A stretch of DNA of 64,000 bases from Dokdonella sp. (GTDB lineage: Bacteria; Pseudomonadota; Gammaproteobacteria; Xanthomonadales; Rhodanobacteraceae), in assembly GCF_019634815.1 (NCBI RefSeq), contig NZ_JAHCAP010000006.1, positions 62,001 through 126,000 of the forward strand, read 5' to 3'. A program made the translations under genes and the position numbers. Shown one piece after another: positions 54,794 to 64,000 of the stretch. The notes beneath the pieces were generated by a model. That model searched no databases and had not been told where the DNA came from. It saw only the letters and a program-made list of their open reading frames with translations. The stretch's first letter is position 1. Every line of letters starts with the position of its first letter.

Positions 54794-55458
54794 ATGACCG
54801 ACCGCGATTTGCTGCGCCAGCGCCTCGTCGCGGGACTGGCCGCGCTGCCTTGCGATCTTGCCGAGCCGGCGGTCGAACGTCTGCTCGACTACCTTGTCCT
54901 GCTCGCGCGCTGGAACGGCACCTACAACCTCTCGGCCGTACGCGAGCCGCTGGAGATGGTCGCCCGCCACCTGCTTGATTCGCTTGCCGTGGCGCCCTGC
55001 GTTTCGGGCGCAACGCTTGCCGATCTGGGCACCGGCCCGGGCCTGCCCGGGATTCCGCTGGCGATTGCCGCGCCACAGCGCACGGTGACCCTGGTCGACT
55101 CCAACGGCAAGAAGACGCGTTTCCTGCGCGCTGCGGTGCGCGAACTCAAGCTGGACAACGTGCAGGTGGTCGAAAGTCGCGTGGAAAACGTGGCCGGCAG
55201 CTTCGACTGCATCACCGCGCGCGCCTTCGCCAGCCTCGCCGACATGCTGGCTTGGGGCGGCCACCTGCTCGCGCCTGGCGGGCGCTGGCTCGCGCTCAAG
55301 GGGCGCGTGACCGCCGAGGAACTGGCAGCGGTGCCGGCGCCGTTCCGGGTGCTCGAAGTTCGCCCGCTGCGGGTGCCCGGTTTGGACGCCGAGCGCTGCG
55401 TGGTGATAATTGCCGGCCCCGACCATGAAGTCGGCGCTTCAGCAACCCGGATACAGCC

Positions 55459-55462
<4 letters not shown>
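54794..55462 (+). CDS. rsmG: 16S rRNA m7G527 methyltransferase
   Basis: This 222-residue methyltransferase (GidB) modifies G527 of 16S rRNA; loss gives low-level streptomycin resistance in other bacteria (known). Motifs are [39 protein letters not shown] and ITARAFASL. Its stop overlaps the parA start (ATGA), as in many origin-proximal clusters. The usual mnmG is not upstream. Confidence 0.96.
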
Positions 55463-56241
<779 letters not shown>

Positions 56242-56268
56242 TCGCGACTCTCACGGAATCCTCGACGC

Positions 56269-57138
56269 ATGGCCACCAAGAAACGCGGTCTCGGACTCGG
56301 ACGCAGCCTCGACGAACTGCTCGGTGGCGGTGCGCCCGCCACGCAGGCCGAGGCCGATGGTGAACTGCGCACGCTCGCGGTCGCGTCGATCGTGCCGGGC
56401 AAGTTCCAGCCACGACATCACTTCGATGAAGCCGCGCTCGACGAATTGGCTGCCTCGATCAAGGCCCAGGGCCTGATCCAACCGGTGGTCGTGCGCGAGA
56501 TCGGCAAGGGTCGCTTCGAACTCATCGCCGGCGAACGCCGTTGGCGCGCGGCGCAAAAGGCCGGGCTCGAGGAACTGCCGGTGCTGGTCAAGACCGTGCC
56601 CGAGCAGGCCGTGGTGGCGATGGCGCTGATCGAAAACATCCAGCGCGAAGATCTCTCGCCGCTCGAGGAAGCCAATGCGCTGCAGCGCCTGATCGACGAA
56701 TTCGGCCTCACCCACCAGCAAGCTGCCGATGCGGTGGGTCGTTCGCGCGCGGCGGTCAGCAATCTCTTGCGTTTGCTCGAACTGCCCGAAGCGATTCGCC
56801 GCCTGCTCGATGATCGCTTGCTGCAGATGGGTCACGCCCGCGCACTCGCGAGCCTGCCCGAAGCGCGCGCGATCGCGCTCGCGCGTCAGGCCGCGGATCA
56901 GGGCTGGAGCGTGCGCGAACTCGAAGAAGCGGTGCGACGCGCTGGCGCCGCGCCCGCGGCCAAGTCGAGCGCGGCCAAGGCCAAGCCCGATCCGAACATC
57001 GCCGCGCTCGAGCGCGATCTCGCCGAAAAACTCGCCACCCGCGTACAGCTCGCCCATGCACGCAGCGGCCGCGGACGCCTCGTGATCCACTATCACAGCC
57101 TCGACGAACTCGACGGCATCCTCGGTCGCATTCGCTGA
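56269..57138 (+). CDS. parB: Chromosome-partitioning protein ParB (Spo0J)
   Basis: This 289-residue CTP-dependent clamp binds parS and spreads along DNA. It begins KKRGLGLGRSLDELL (ParA-stimulating tail). The CTPase motifs GKFQPRHHF and GERRWRAAQKAG and the ENIQREDLSPLEEA segment follow, then a helix-turn-helix (THQQAADAVGRSRAAVSNLL) and a C-terminal dimer domain. No clear parS site was seen in the window. A REP-like element begins five bases after its stop. Confidence 0.97.
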   Translation: MATKKRGLGLGRSLDELLGGGAPATQAEADGELRTLAVASIVPGKFQPRHHFDEAALDELAASIKAQGLIQPVVVREIGKGRFELIAGERRWRAAQKAGLEELPVLVKTVPEQAVVAMALIENIQREDLSPLEEANALQRLIDEFGLTHQQAADAVGRSRAAVSNLLRLLELPEAIRRLLDDRLLQMGHARALASLPEARAIALARQAADQGWSVRELEEAVRRAGAAPAAKSSAAKAKPDPNIAALERDLAEKLATRVQLAHARSGRGRLVIHYHSLDELDGILGRIR

Positions 57139-57143
57139 AGCGG

Positions 57144-57475
57144 GTCGGGCCTTCCGGCCCTCCTACAACGGCAAACGAATCGTGGACGAGCGCACACGTC
57201 GCCGATGAGCGGTGCAGGAGCGGCGGAAGCCGCGACAATCATCGCGACGTTGCCATGCATCGTGATGGTGTAGGAGCGGCGGAAGCCGCGACAAGGCGCC
57301 ACACACCATCGCGCGCCATGCGCACATGCAACGCACCGGTCGGGCCTTCCGGCCCTCCTACGAGAGCGCACGATTGCTCGATGCCGATTGGTCGGGCTTG
57401 CCGGCCCTCCTACAAAAGGATCATCACCGCAGCGCTGCCATTGCGCGATGGTGTAGGAGCGGCGCTATCCGTGGC
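57144..57475. repeat. Cluster of GTAG-headed REP-like elements after parB
   Basis: Reverse type-2 elements start at 57144, 57339 and 57391. Forward type-1 elements start at 57214 (head GCAGGAG), 57270 and 57453 (decayed). Spacers match those at 48.3 kb (acggcaaacg, tcgtggacgagcgc) and those at 59.6-59.8 kb. The stretch 57391-57464 has an inverted copy at 59762-59835 with four mismatches. Confidence 0.9.
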
Positions 57476-57491
57476 TGCTGTCCGTGGACGC

Positions 57492-58070
57492 TCAGGCGAT
57501 CGGCTTCACGCCGATCAGCCACAGGTGCAGCCAGAACGCGAACACCGCCCAGCCCGCCAAACCGAGCACGATCGCGATTGCATCACCCGCGAGCGTTCCC
57601 GCCGCCACCTGCATGCCGGTGCGGACATCGCGGCGGCGCAGGGCGAAGAAACTGGCCAGCGCCCAGACGAGGAAGGCACCGAACAACACGTAGTCATGCA
57701 GCCAGGCCGTGGCCAGCAGATGTCCGCCGGCCCACAAGGCCGTGCCGGCGAGCATCGGGTGGCGCAGCCAGGCCTTGAAATGATTGCGCGGCACGTAGGC
57801 AGCCAGCACCATCACGAAGGCGATCAGCGTGAACAGGCTGTTGAGGTGGCGCAGCGCCAGCGCAGGCGCATGCATCAGGGTCGGGGCCTGCCGGGCCTGC
57901 GCAAAGCCGATCACGATGAGCGCAAGACCGAGCAGCGTAATCACCGTGTACAGGCCCTTCCATGGCATCAGGCCGAGCCGTGCAACCATGCGGCCGCGCC
58001 AGTCGGGCGCCAGCATGGGGATCGAATGCATGCCCACGAACAGCAGCAAACCGAGCAACATCAAAGTCAT
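57492..58070 (-). CDS. NnrU-family membrane protein
   Basis: This 192-residue protein has about six membrane helices (for example LMLLGLLLFVGMHSIPML and LYTVITLLGLALIVIGF) and the NnrU motif NHFKAWLRHPMLAGTALWAGGHLLA, with conserved histidines in HSIP, RHP and GGH. NnrU is linked to nitric-oxide metabolism in some denitrifiers and is related to isoprenylcysteine methyltransferase-like proteins (known). No denitrification genes are nearby. ATG at 58070. Confidence 0.9.
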   Translation of the reverse strand: MTLMLLGLLLFVGMHSIPMLAPDWRGRMVARLGLMPWKGLYTVITLLGLALIVIGFAQARQAPTLMHAPALALRHLNSLFTLIAFVMVLAAYVPRNHFKAWLRHPMLAGTALWAGGHLLATAWLHDYVLFGAFLVWALASFFALRRRDVRTGMQVAAGTLAGDAIAIVLGLAGWAVFAFWLHLWLIGVKPIA

Positions 58071-58262
58071 GGCATCAGCTCCGGCAACGCAGCGGGGGAC
58101 CGGCAGCATGCCAGCGGCGAAGGCGCCGGCAAAGCTGCCGCGCAGCGGATCATGGCGCCGGCCCCGCCCCGAGTGCGCGCGACCGGCATGCACAGGGGAT
58201 GCCGGCACCCCCTCTGCCGCGATCGGCGATAATGCCGGCCTTGCCTGCCCGCGAAACCTGCA

Positions 58263-58979
58263 ATGCCCGAGCTTTCCGTCGTCGTGCCCGTGTTCAACGA
58301 ACAGGGCAATATCGCGCCGCTGGTCGGCGAGATCGCGGCCGCGCTGCGCGGCGTGGCCGAGTTCGAGATCGTCTATGTCGACGATGCGAGCCGCGATGAT
58401 TCACTCGCCGTGCTCGGCACACTCAAGGCGACCACGCCCGAGCTGCGCGTGGTCGCCCACGCCACGCAGAGCGGGCAGAGCACGGCGATCCGCAACGGCG
58501 TGAAGGCCGCGCGCGGCGCGTGGATCGCCACGCTCGACGGCGACGGCCAGAACGATCCGGCCGACATCCCGAAACTGCTGGCGATGCGCGCCACCGCCGA
58601 TCCCGCGATCAAGCTGTTCGCGGGCTGGCGCGTCAACCGCCAGGATTCGGGTAGCAAGCGCTGGGCTTCGAAGTGGGCCAATGCGATCCGCGCGCGCCTC
58701 TTGCGCGATGACACGCCCGATACCGGTTGCGGCATCAAGCTGTTCGAGCGCGCAGCCTTTCTCGACCTGCCGTATTTCGATCACATGCATCGTTACCTGC
58801 CCGCGCTGATGCAGCGCGCCGGCTGGCAGGTGCGCTCGGTGCCGGTCAACCACCGCGCGCGCGGCACGGGCGTGTCCAAATACAACAACCTCAACCGCGC
58901 CCTGGTCGGCATTTCAGATCTGCGTGGCGTGGCCTGGCTGATCCGCCGCTCGCGGCGCACCGACACTCGCGAGCTTTGA
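58263..58979 (+). CDS. Family 2 glycosyltransferase (polyprenyl-phosphate mannose synthase-like)
   Basis: The 238-residue GT-A enzyme begins PELSVVVPVFNEQGNIAPLV, carries VDDASRDDSL and LDGDGQNDP (the DxD-type metal site) and lacks membrane helices, as in the DPM1-like group that loads sugars on a lipid phosphate. The sugar is unknown. It ends four bases before the DUF6445 gene, so they are co-transcribed. Confidence 0.88.
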   Translation: MPELSVVVPVFNEQGNIAPLVGEIAAALRGVAEFEIVYVDDASRDDSLAVLGTLKATTPELRVVAHATQSGQSTAIRNGVKAARGAWIATLDGDGQNDPADIPKLLAMRATADPAIKLFAGWRVNRQDSGSKRWASKWANAIRARLLRDDTPDTGCGIKLFERAAFLDLPYFDHMHRYLPALMQRAGWQVRSVPVNHRARGTGVSKYNNLNRALVGISDLRGVAWLIRRSRRTDTREL

Positions 58980-58983
58980 AGCC

Positions 58984-59586
58984 ATGCCCGCCTCGATCAT
59001 CATCGCCGACGACTTCCTCGCCCGCCCGCATGAACTGCGCGAGGCAGCGCTGCGCCTGACCTATCCGGCGCAGGACGGTGCGTTTCCGGGCCGCAACTCG
59101 CTCGAACGCATCGCGCTCGACGGCCTGCTGCCGGAAGTCTCGCATCTGGTGGGCGAGCCGCTGCGCCTGCTCGATCCGCCGCAGTCACACGCCAAGTGCC
59201 GCATCACGCTGGCCAACGACGTGGGCCGCGCGCGTGTGCACGTCGACCAGTCGCACTGGTCGGGCATTCTCTATCTGAGCCTGCCCGAGCACTGTCGCGG
59301 TGGTACCGAGTTCTTCCGCCACAAGCGCACCGGCAGCGAGCGCGGGCCGACCAATCTCGACGAGCTGCATGCGATGGGTTACGCCTCGATGCAGGACATG
59401 CACAAGGACATCATCGAGAACGACAGCAACGACGAGGCCGCCTGGGAGCTGACGATGCGCGTGCCGATGCGCTACAACCGCCTCGTGCTGCTGCGGCCGT
59501 GGTTCTGGCACACCGCGGGCGAGGGCTTCGGCGATTGCCTGGAAAACGGGCGCCTGGTCTATCTCATGTTCTTCGGCTCTGGTTGA
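58984..59586 (+). CDS. DUF6445 protein, probable 2-oxoglutarate/Fe(II)-type dioxygenase fold
   Basis: This 200-residue protein has VHVDQSHWSGILYLS (a His-x-Asp that fits the iron facial triad), a distal histidine in PWFWHTAGEGFG and an arginine near the end (ENGRLVYLMFF). That is the layout of small cupin-like dioxygenases. The family is listed as DUF6445, without known substrate. It follows the glycosyltransferase with a four-base gap. A link between them is plausible but unproven. Confidence 0.75.
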   Translation: MPASIIIADDFLARPHELREAALRLTYPAQDGAFPGRNSLERIALDGLLPEVSHLVGEPLRLLDPPQSHAKCRITLANDVGRARVHVDQSHWSGILYLSLPEHCRGGTEFFRHKRTGSERGPTNLDELHAMGYASMQDMHKDIIENDSNDEAAWELTMRVPMRYNRLVLLRPWFWHTAGEGFGDCLENGRLVYLMFFGSG

Positions 59587-59623
59587 GGCGCGCGCCCGAT
59601 CGCGCGATGGTCGGTGGCGTCTT

Positions 59624-59835
59624 GTCGCGGCTGCAGCCGCTCCTACAACAAGTCGGTGCATGGCAACGTCACCCGTGCCTTTGTAGGAGGGCCGGCAGGC
59701 CCGACCGATGCGCCGCGGGTTTGCTTTGCGCGCGATGAGGGGTGGCACGGGTCGCGGCTGCCGCCGCTCCTACACCATCGCGCAGTGGCAGCGCTGCGGT
59801 GATGATCCTTTTGCAGGAGGGCCGGAAGGCCCGAC
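59624..59835. repeat. Cluster of GTAG-headed REP-like elements between DUF6445 and ppc
   Basis: Reverse type-1 elements start at 59624 and 59751. Forward type-2 elements start at 59683 and 59813 (head GCAGGAG). The order is the mirror image of the clusters at 48.3 and 57.2 kb. The last element ends eight bases before the ppc stop. The part 59762-59835 is the inverted partner of 57391-57464. Confidence 0.9.
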
Positions 59836-59843
59836 CCGCACGC

Positions 59844-62540
59844 TCAGCCGCTGTTCTGCAGGCCGCGCGCGACGCCGTGCACGCTGGTGGCCAGCGCACC
59901 GAACAGGGCCTCGTCGCTGCTGCCGCCCGCGCGCCAGCGTTCGAGCAGGTCGATCTGCAGCAGGCTGATCGGGTCGATGTAGGGATTGCGCAGCGCGATC
60001 GATTGCGCCAGGCGCGGGTCGTCGGCGAGCAGTTGCGTGCGACCGCGCAGGCGCAGCACGGCGGCGACCGTGCGTTCGAATTCGGCCCGGATGCGTGGAT
60101 GGAATCGCGCATGCAGGTCGCCTGCCAGGCGCGAGAAACCCTCGGCGATATCGAGATCGCATTTGGCCAGCTGCATCTCGAGGTCTTCGACGAGGGTGCG
60201 GAAAAAGGCCCAGTCGCGCGTCATTTCGACCAGCGTTGCTTCCTCGCCCGCCGCAAACATCGCCTGGATCGCGCTGCCCACGCCGTACCACGCGGTGAGA
60301 CCGGCACGTGATTGCGTCCAGGCGAACACCCACGGGATCGCGCGCAGCGAAGACAGCTCGCTGCCGAGGCGACGTGCCGGTCGCGAACCCAGCGTCATGC
60401 GTTCGATCACGTCGATCGGTGTGGCGGCGCGGAAGTAATCGACGAAACCGGCCGTGGTGAGCAGGTCGCGGTAGGCCTGCTCGCCGTGCGCGGCAAGCGT
60501 GTGCATGAGCTTGCGCCAGCGTACTTCGCGTGGTTCGCGCTCGCGGGGGCGCAAGGTCGCCAGCAGCACCGCACCCACGCTTTGCTCGAAGGTGCGCAGC
60601 GCAAGGGCGCGGATGCCGTATTTCTGATGGATGATCTCGCCTTGCTCGGTCACGCGCAGGTGGCCACCGATGGTGCCGCGTGGTGCCGCCATCACCGCGC
60701 GCGAGGTCTTGCCGCCGCCGCGACTGACCGAACCACCGCGACCGTGGAAGAACTCGATGCGAACGCGCGCGGCGCGCGCTGCGTCGAGCAATTCGAGTTG
60801 GGCGCGCTGCAGCGCCCAGCGTGCGGCGAGGATGCCGCCATCCTTGGCGCTGTCGGAATAGCCGAGCATCACCACCTGGCGATTGCCGCGTGCTGCGAGG
60901 TGGGCGCGGTAGGCCGGCTCGGCGAGCAGGGCATTGAAGGTGTCGGCGGCGGCGCGCAAGTCACCGATCGTCTCGAACAGCGGTGCGATGTCGAGTGCGA
61001 CCGCGCCCTCGCCATCGACGAGTCCGCCCGCGCGTGCGAGCGCGAGCACGCCGAGCAGATCGGCCACGCAGCCGGCCATGCTGATGATGTGCACGCCCAG
61101 GGCCGCCTCGCCGTGGCTGCGCCGGGCCGCTGCGAGTGCGGCGAACACCGCTTCGGCACCGGCGCGCGGGCTGTCGCTTGCGGCCGGTGGCAGGCTCGCT
61201 GCGCCGCTGGCAAGGGGCGCCAGCAGGCGCGCGCGCGCGTTCGCATCGGCCGGCCAGTGACCAAGCGCCTGCGCCAGCATCGGCGCGTAGACGCGCGCAT
61301 CCTGGCGCGTGTCCAGCCGCGCGAGATGAAAGCCGAAGCTGCGGATGCGCCAGAGCAGACGACCCACCGCGAAGCCGCCCGCATGCATGCCGGCGTTCTC
61401 GCGCAAGCTCGTCTCGATGCATTCGATGTCGGCACGGAAGGCCTCGGCATCGGCATAGCCTTCGGCGGTGTCGCGCAGGCTGGTGAGCAGGCGCGCGTCG
61501 ATCAGCTGCAGCAGGCAGCGATAGGGCATGTTGGCGTGGCGCGGGCGGATCTTTGCGGCGGCGCGCGGCAACAGCGCGCGGTAGCGTGCCACGCGCTCCA
61601 GCACCGCGCTGCTGATGCCGACGCGGTCGGAGGTTTGGGTGAGCAAGCGCGCCAGCTGCGCGCATTCGCGGCGGTAGCATTCGATGATGATGCGTCGCTG
61701 CTGACGCAGCGCAGCCGACACCGTCGCCGCATTGGCATTGGGATTGCCGTCCATGTCGCCGCCGACCCAGTTGGCGAAGCGGATCACCGCGGGCAATTGC
61801 GGACAGGCGCCGTAGACCTCGATCACGGCGTGCTCGAAGGTTTCGTAGAACACCGGCATCACGCGATAGATCGGATCGGCAAGATAGAAGGCGACATGGT
61901 CGAGCTCGTCGAGCACGTCCGGGCGGGTGTGCTCCATGTCGGCGGTCTGCCAGCCGCTGGTCAATGCCATGCGCAGGCGCGCGTGGTCGCCGGCACGTTC
62001 GTCGGGCGTTTGCGGGCCGACCAGGTTGTCGATCAGCGCGCGCACGATCTGCTGCTCCTTCTCGAGCAGGGCGCGGCGCGAGACTTCGGTCGGGTGGGCG
62101 GTGAACACCGGCTCGATGTCGAGCTGCGGCAGGATCGCCAGCAATTCCCCGGCATCCACGCCCGCGTCGCGCAGGCGCTGCAGCACGTCGCGCAGGCCGT
62201 CGGGTTGCGCTTTCGCGCCGGCGATCTGGTAACTGCGGCGGCGGCGGATGCGCTGTACGCGCTCGGCGATGTTGACGACGTGGAAATAGGCCGAGAACGC
62301 GCGCGCAACTGCATCGGCGACCCGCGCGTCGAGCCCGGCGAGCGCGTCGGCGAGGGGGTCGAGCGGCCCGGCTTGGCGACGGCGCGCGATCGCCTGGGCG
62401 CGAGCGGCCTCGACGCGATCGAAGAAGGCCTGGCCGTTCTGCTCGATCAGCATCTCGCCGACCAGCCGGCCCAGGCGCCGCACGTCCTCGCGCAGGGCGG
62501 GGTCGGTCGGTTCGAGCACGACTTCGCTGACAGGACTCAT
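59844..62540 (-). CDS. ppc: Phosphoenolpyruvate carboxylase
   Basis: This 898-residue enzyme makes oxaloacetate from PEP and bicarbonate to refill the TCA cycle. Motifs are VFTAHPTEVSRRALLEK (catalytic His), WVGGDMDGNPN, MLGYSDSAKDGGILAARW, FFHGRGGSVSRGGGKT and the C-terminal ALRNPYIDPISLLQIDLL. The start is ATG at 62540, with GGAG six bases upstream. The frame runs open into the repeats beyond, but those codons are repeat DNA. The length is close to that of E. coli Ppc (883). Confidence 0.96.
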   Translation of the reverse strand: MSPVSEVVLEPTDPALREDVRRLGRLVGEMLIEQNGQAFFDRVEAARAQAIARRRQAGPLDPLADALAGLDARVADAVARAFSAYFHVVNIAERVQRIRRRRSYQIAGAKAQPDGLRDVLQRLRDAGVDAGELLAILPQLDIEPVFTAHPTEVSRRALLEKEQQIVRALIDNLVGPQTPDERAGDHARLRMALTSGWQTADMEHTRPDVLDELDHVAFYLADPIYRVMPVFYETFEHAVIEVYGACPQLPAVIRFANWVGGDMDGNPNANAATVSAALRQQRRIIIECYRRECAQLARLLTQTSDRVGISSAVLERVARYRALLPRAAAKIRPRHANMPYRCLLQLIDARLLTSLRDTAEGYADAEAFRADIECIETSLRENAGMHAGGFAVGRLLWRIRSFGFHLARLDTRQDARVYAPMLAQALGHWPADANARARLLAPLASGAASLPPAASDSPRAGAEAVFAALAAARRSHGEAALGVHIISMAGCVADLLGVLALARAGGLVDGEGAVALDIAPLFETIGDLRAAADTFNALLAEPAYRAHLAARGNRQVVMLGYSDSAKDGGILAARWALQRAQLELLDAARAARVRIEFFHGRGGSVSRGGGKTSRAVMAAPRGTIGGHLRVTEQGEIIHQKYGIRALALRTFEQSVGAVLLATLRPREREPREVRWRKLMHTLAAHGEQAYRDLLTTAGFVDYFRAATPIDVIERMTLGSRPARRLGSELSSLRAIPWVFAWTQSRAGLTAWYGVGSAIQAMFAAGEEATLVEMTRDWAFFRTLVEDLEMQLAKCDLDIAEGFSRLAGDLHARFHPRIRAEFERTVAAVLRLRGRTQLLADDPRLAQSIALRNPYIDPISLLQIDLLERWRAGGSSDEALFGALATSVHGVARGLQNSG

Positions 62541-62651
62541 CGTCGGCTCCGGCGGTGGCATTGGCGGCGGGGCTTCGACCTTAGCAGCCATCACGGTGCA
62601 CTGCAGCATCAGGTGCCCGATACCGCCAAGCGGCGGCGGCGGTTCGCGCGG

Positions 62652-62851
62652 GTCGCGGCTGCCGCCGCTCCTACAAACCGTCGACATCGTGATGGCGCGA
62701 TTTTGTAGGAGGGCCGGAAGGCCCGACCGGCGTGCTGCGGGTTTGCGTTGCGCGTGATGGTGGGTGGCGCGGGTCGCGGCTTCCGCCGCTCCTACATCAC
62801 CACGACGCATGGCAACGACGCGATGGGCGTCGCGGCTGCCGCCACTCCTGC
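62652..62851. repeat. Cluster of GTAG-headed REP-like elements upstream of ppc
   Basis: Reverse type-1 elements start at 62652, 62773 and 62829 (decayed). One forward type-2 element starts at 62705. Part of the spacer (gcgggtttgc, ttgcgcg) is shared with the cluster at 59.7 kb. The cluster lies in the upstream region of ppc. Confidence 0.88.
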
Positions 62852-63081
62852 ACCGTCACGATGCACGGCGACGACGCGAGGTCGGCCAGGCGCAGGCGCG
62901 GCCTTTGCCCGGTCCATGTCTGGTTTACGCGCCGGCTTGCGCTCATGGCTTCCCGGATGGGGTGAGTGCGCCCGCGATGCCGGCCGTGGCCGGTTTCGGA
63001 CAGGCCTCTCCGTCCGTGCGTGGCGACCGGGCTCGTCCGTCATGCGCGCACTTGCCGAGCCCGAACGGGAGATGAGGAATC
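62852..63081. other. Upstream region of the secreted-protein pair
   Basis: No gene is supported in this stretch. It should carry the promoter for the gene at 63082, but none was recognised. Frames here are composition-driven. Confidence 0.4.
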
Positions 63082-63717
63082 ATGCAAGCAAGCAATGCAA
63101 TGGCAGCACTCGCCCTTGCCGTGGGCGCGAGTCTCGCGCTGGCGGCGGGCAGCGCCGGCGCCGCGCCGCCGGCGCTGGATGAACAACTGGACGGGGCCGC
63201 GCCCGTGATCAGCGTGCCGTGGAACGTCGATGCGGCGGGCACTGCTGCGCAGGCCGAAACGCTGCTCGCGCCAACGGCTTGGGCGGAGTGGTCGAATGTG
63301 CTGGGCATCGACCTGCGTCCGGGCGGATCGGGCATGGAGTTCACCTCCAACCCCGACTACGGCACGTTTTGGTGCAGCAACGGCTCTTCGCCGGCCTATG
63401 CCTACGCGCGCATGCATCTGCCGCATGGCAGCACGATCCGTTTTTTCCGCATGTGGGGCCAGGATCTTTCCGCGAGCGGCGACGTCATGGCGAAGTTGCG
63501 CGAAACCTGCCTGCCCAATGTCGGCCCCGCGGCCACGCCGACCGTGACCGACCTGGCGACACTCCAGAGCAGCGGCAGCAGCGGCAGCTTCACGGTCACC
63601 AGCAGCCCGGACCATGTCGTCGACAACCACCAGTGCGCCTACGTGGCGTATGTGCAGTTTCCCAGCTGCGATGCCACCACCAGCCTGCGCAAGCTGCGCG
63701 TCCAGTACGAGCGTTGA
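63082..63717 (+). CDS. Secreted protein of unknown function
   Basis: This 211-residue protein has a signal peptide (AMAALALAVGASLALAAGSAGA). The mature part has a central YARMHLPHGSTIRFFRMWGQD segment and ends in a beta-rich region with CAYVAYVQFPSCDATTSLRKLRVQYER. Its four cysteines (in FWCSNG, RETCLPN, HQCAY and PSCDA) may form disulfides. The next gene shares the core pattern (FNLPEGTSVRYVSVYGRR against HLPHGSTIRFFRMWGQD), so they are related. No family name is recognised. ATG at 63082. Confidence 0.7.
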   Translation: MQASNAMAALALAVGASLALAAGSAGAAPPALDEQLDGAAPVISVPWNVDAAGTAAQAETLLAPTAWAEWSNVLGIDLRPGGSGMEFTSNPDYGTFWCSNGSSPAYAYARMHLPHGSTIRFFRMWGQDLSASGDVMAKLRETCLPNVGPAATPTVTDLATLQSSGSSGSFTVTSSPDHVVDNHQCAYVAYVQFPSCDATTSLRKLRVQYER

Positions 63718-63731
63718 CGAGGAGCCCAACC

Positions 63732-64000
63732 ATGACCAGAACACCCTTCATCGCCGCCGTGTTCGCTTGCGCATTCCTGAGCAGCGCAAGTGATGCCGCC
63801 GATTTTCCCAACCGCGACTTCCGCGTGATCACCGGCGTCGACGGCAAGCCGGCCCGGTCCGATGATTCCTACAGTTATGCGAGCGGCAACTACCGGTGCA
63901 CGAACGCAAGCACGCGCGCCACGCCCCACGTCGTGCGTTATCCGTTCAACCTGCCCGAGGGCACCAGCGTCAGATACGTCAGCGTGTACGGGCGGCGCAC
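63732..64000 (+). CDS. Secreted protein, paralogue of the preceding one (cut by window end)
   Basis: The first 89 codons are visible: a signal peptide (FIAAVFACAFLSSASDA), then DFPNRDFRVITGVDG, SYSYASGNYRCTNAS and RYPFNLPEGTSVRYVSVYGRR. The last part aligns with the core of the preceding protein. ATG at 63732 follows AGGAG at seven bases. The gene lies 14 bases after the preceding stop, so the pair is one operon. The remainder is outside the window. Confidence 0.7.
   Translation, partial: MTRTPFIAAVFACAFLSSASDAADFPNRDFRVITGVDGKPARSDDSYSYASGNYRCTNASTRATPHVVRYPFNLPEGTSVRYVSVYGRR

Noticed and set aside
60312..62708. 798-codon plus-strand frame opposite ppc
   Set aside because: High GC leaves long open antisense frames. 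The minus strand encodes PEP carboxylase with all its active-site motifs.
62541..62810. Longer N-terminus for PEP carboxylase
   Set aside because: The frame stays open into the REP-like repeats, but the ATG at 62540 has a ribosome-binding site and gives the usual length; upstream codons are repeat DNA.

Overview
The window is GC-rich, gene-dense chromosomal DNA from a gammaproteobacterium, most likely of the order Lysobacterales (Xanthomonadales). The housekeeping proteins (RsmG-ParA-ParB, HemB, AroE, TrpE, PurC, Rpe, DjlA, Ppc, a lipoyl-domain Lpd) are of that kind. So are the abundant extragenic GTRG-type palindromes and the many secreted proteins with unusual C-terminal tails. This placement is an inference from gene content and style; no rRNA or tRNA gene was found.

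Layout. 0-8 kb: a minus-strand set made of a secreted beta-propeller protein, an ECF sigma factor and a Ser/Thr kinase cut by the window edge; then a CadC-like membrane regulator, a NarL-type response regulator and a 3-hydroxybutyrate oligomer hydrolase. 8-16 kb: an MdtABC-type RND efflux operon. 16-20 kb: a fused MsrA-MsrB, an ApeP-like dehydratase and a secreted M14 metallocarboxypeptidase. 20-25 kb: a DUF4214/methyltransferase protein followed by three translationally coupled GT4 glycosyltransferases. 25-27.5 kb: a PepSY-PhoP-PhoQ-like operon. 27.6-37.5 kb: Lpd, DUF4920, a small coiled-coil membrane protein with an NAD-binding partner, DUF2884, a Pla-1/cef-type lipase, PurC, DjlA and Rpe.

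37.5-42 kb is the most unusual part. Two very small minus-strand genes, one of them followed by an intrinsic terminator, sit beside a PdsR/PdsS pair (the two-component system of the proteobacterial dedicated sortase system). The kinase gene overlaps a secreted sialidase-like gene, and no sortase or LPXTG protein is present. The sialidase-like protein ends in a tag (D-x-I-F-x-x-x-F-E-G) that also ends the M14 carboxypeptidase 22 kb away. 42-54 kb: TrpE, a VIT1-type transporter, oligopeptidase A, gamma-carbonic anhydrase, an alcohol dehydrogenase/AhpD/PEP-mutase-like set, and hemB-aroE-ykgJ-tpm. 54-57 kb: a minimal SPFH protein and rsmG-parA-parB, suggesting that the replication origin is not far away. 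57-64 kb: NnrU, a GT2 glycosyltransferase, a DUF6445 protein, PEP carboxylase and two related secreted proteins, the second cut by the window edge.

Three families of REP-like hairpins lie between genes. All start with GTAG or GTGG, and all occur as oppositely oriented pairs whose two members differ by compensated base-pair changes in the stem. One copy supplies the stop codon of the gamma-carbonic anhydrase gene, and a 74-bp inverted pair brackets the nnrU-GT2-DUF6445 segment. No REP-associated transposase gene was found in the window.
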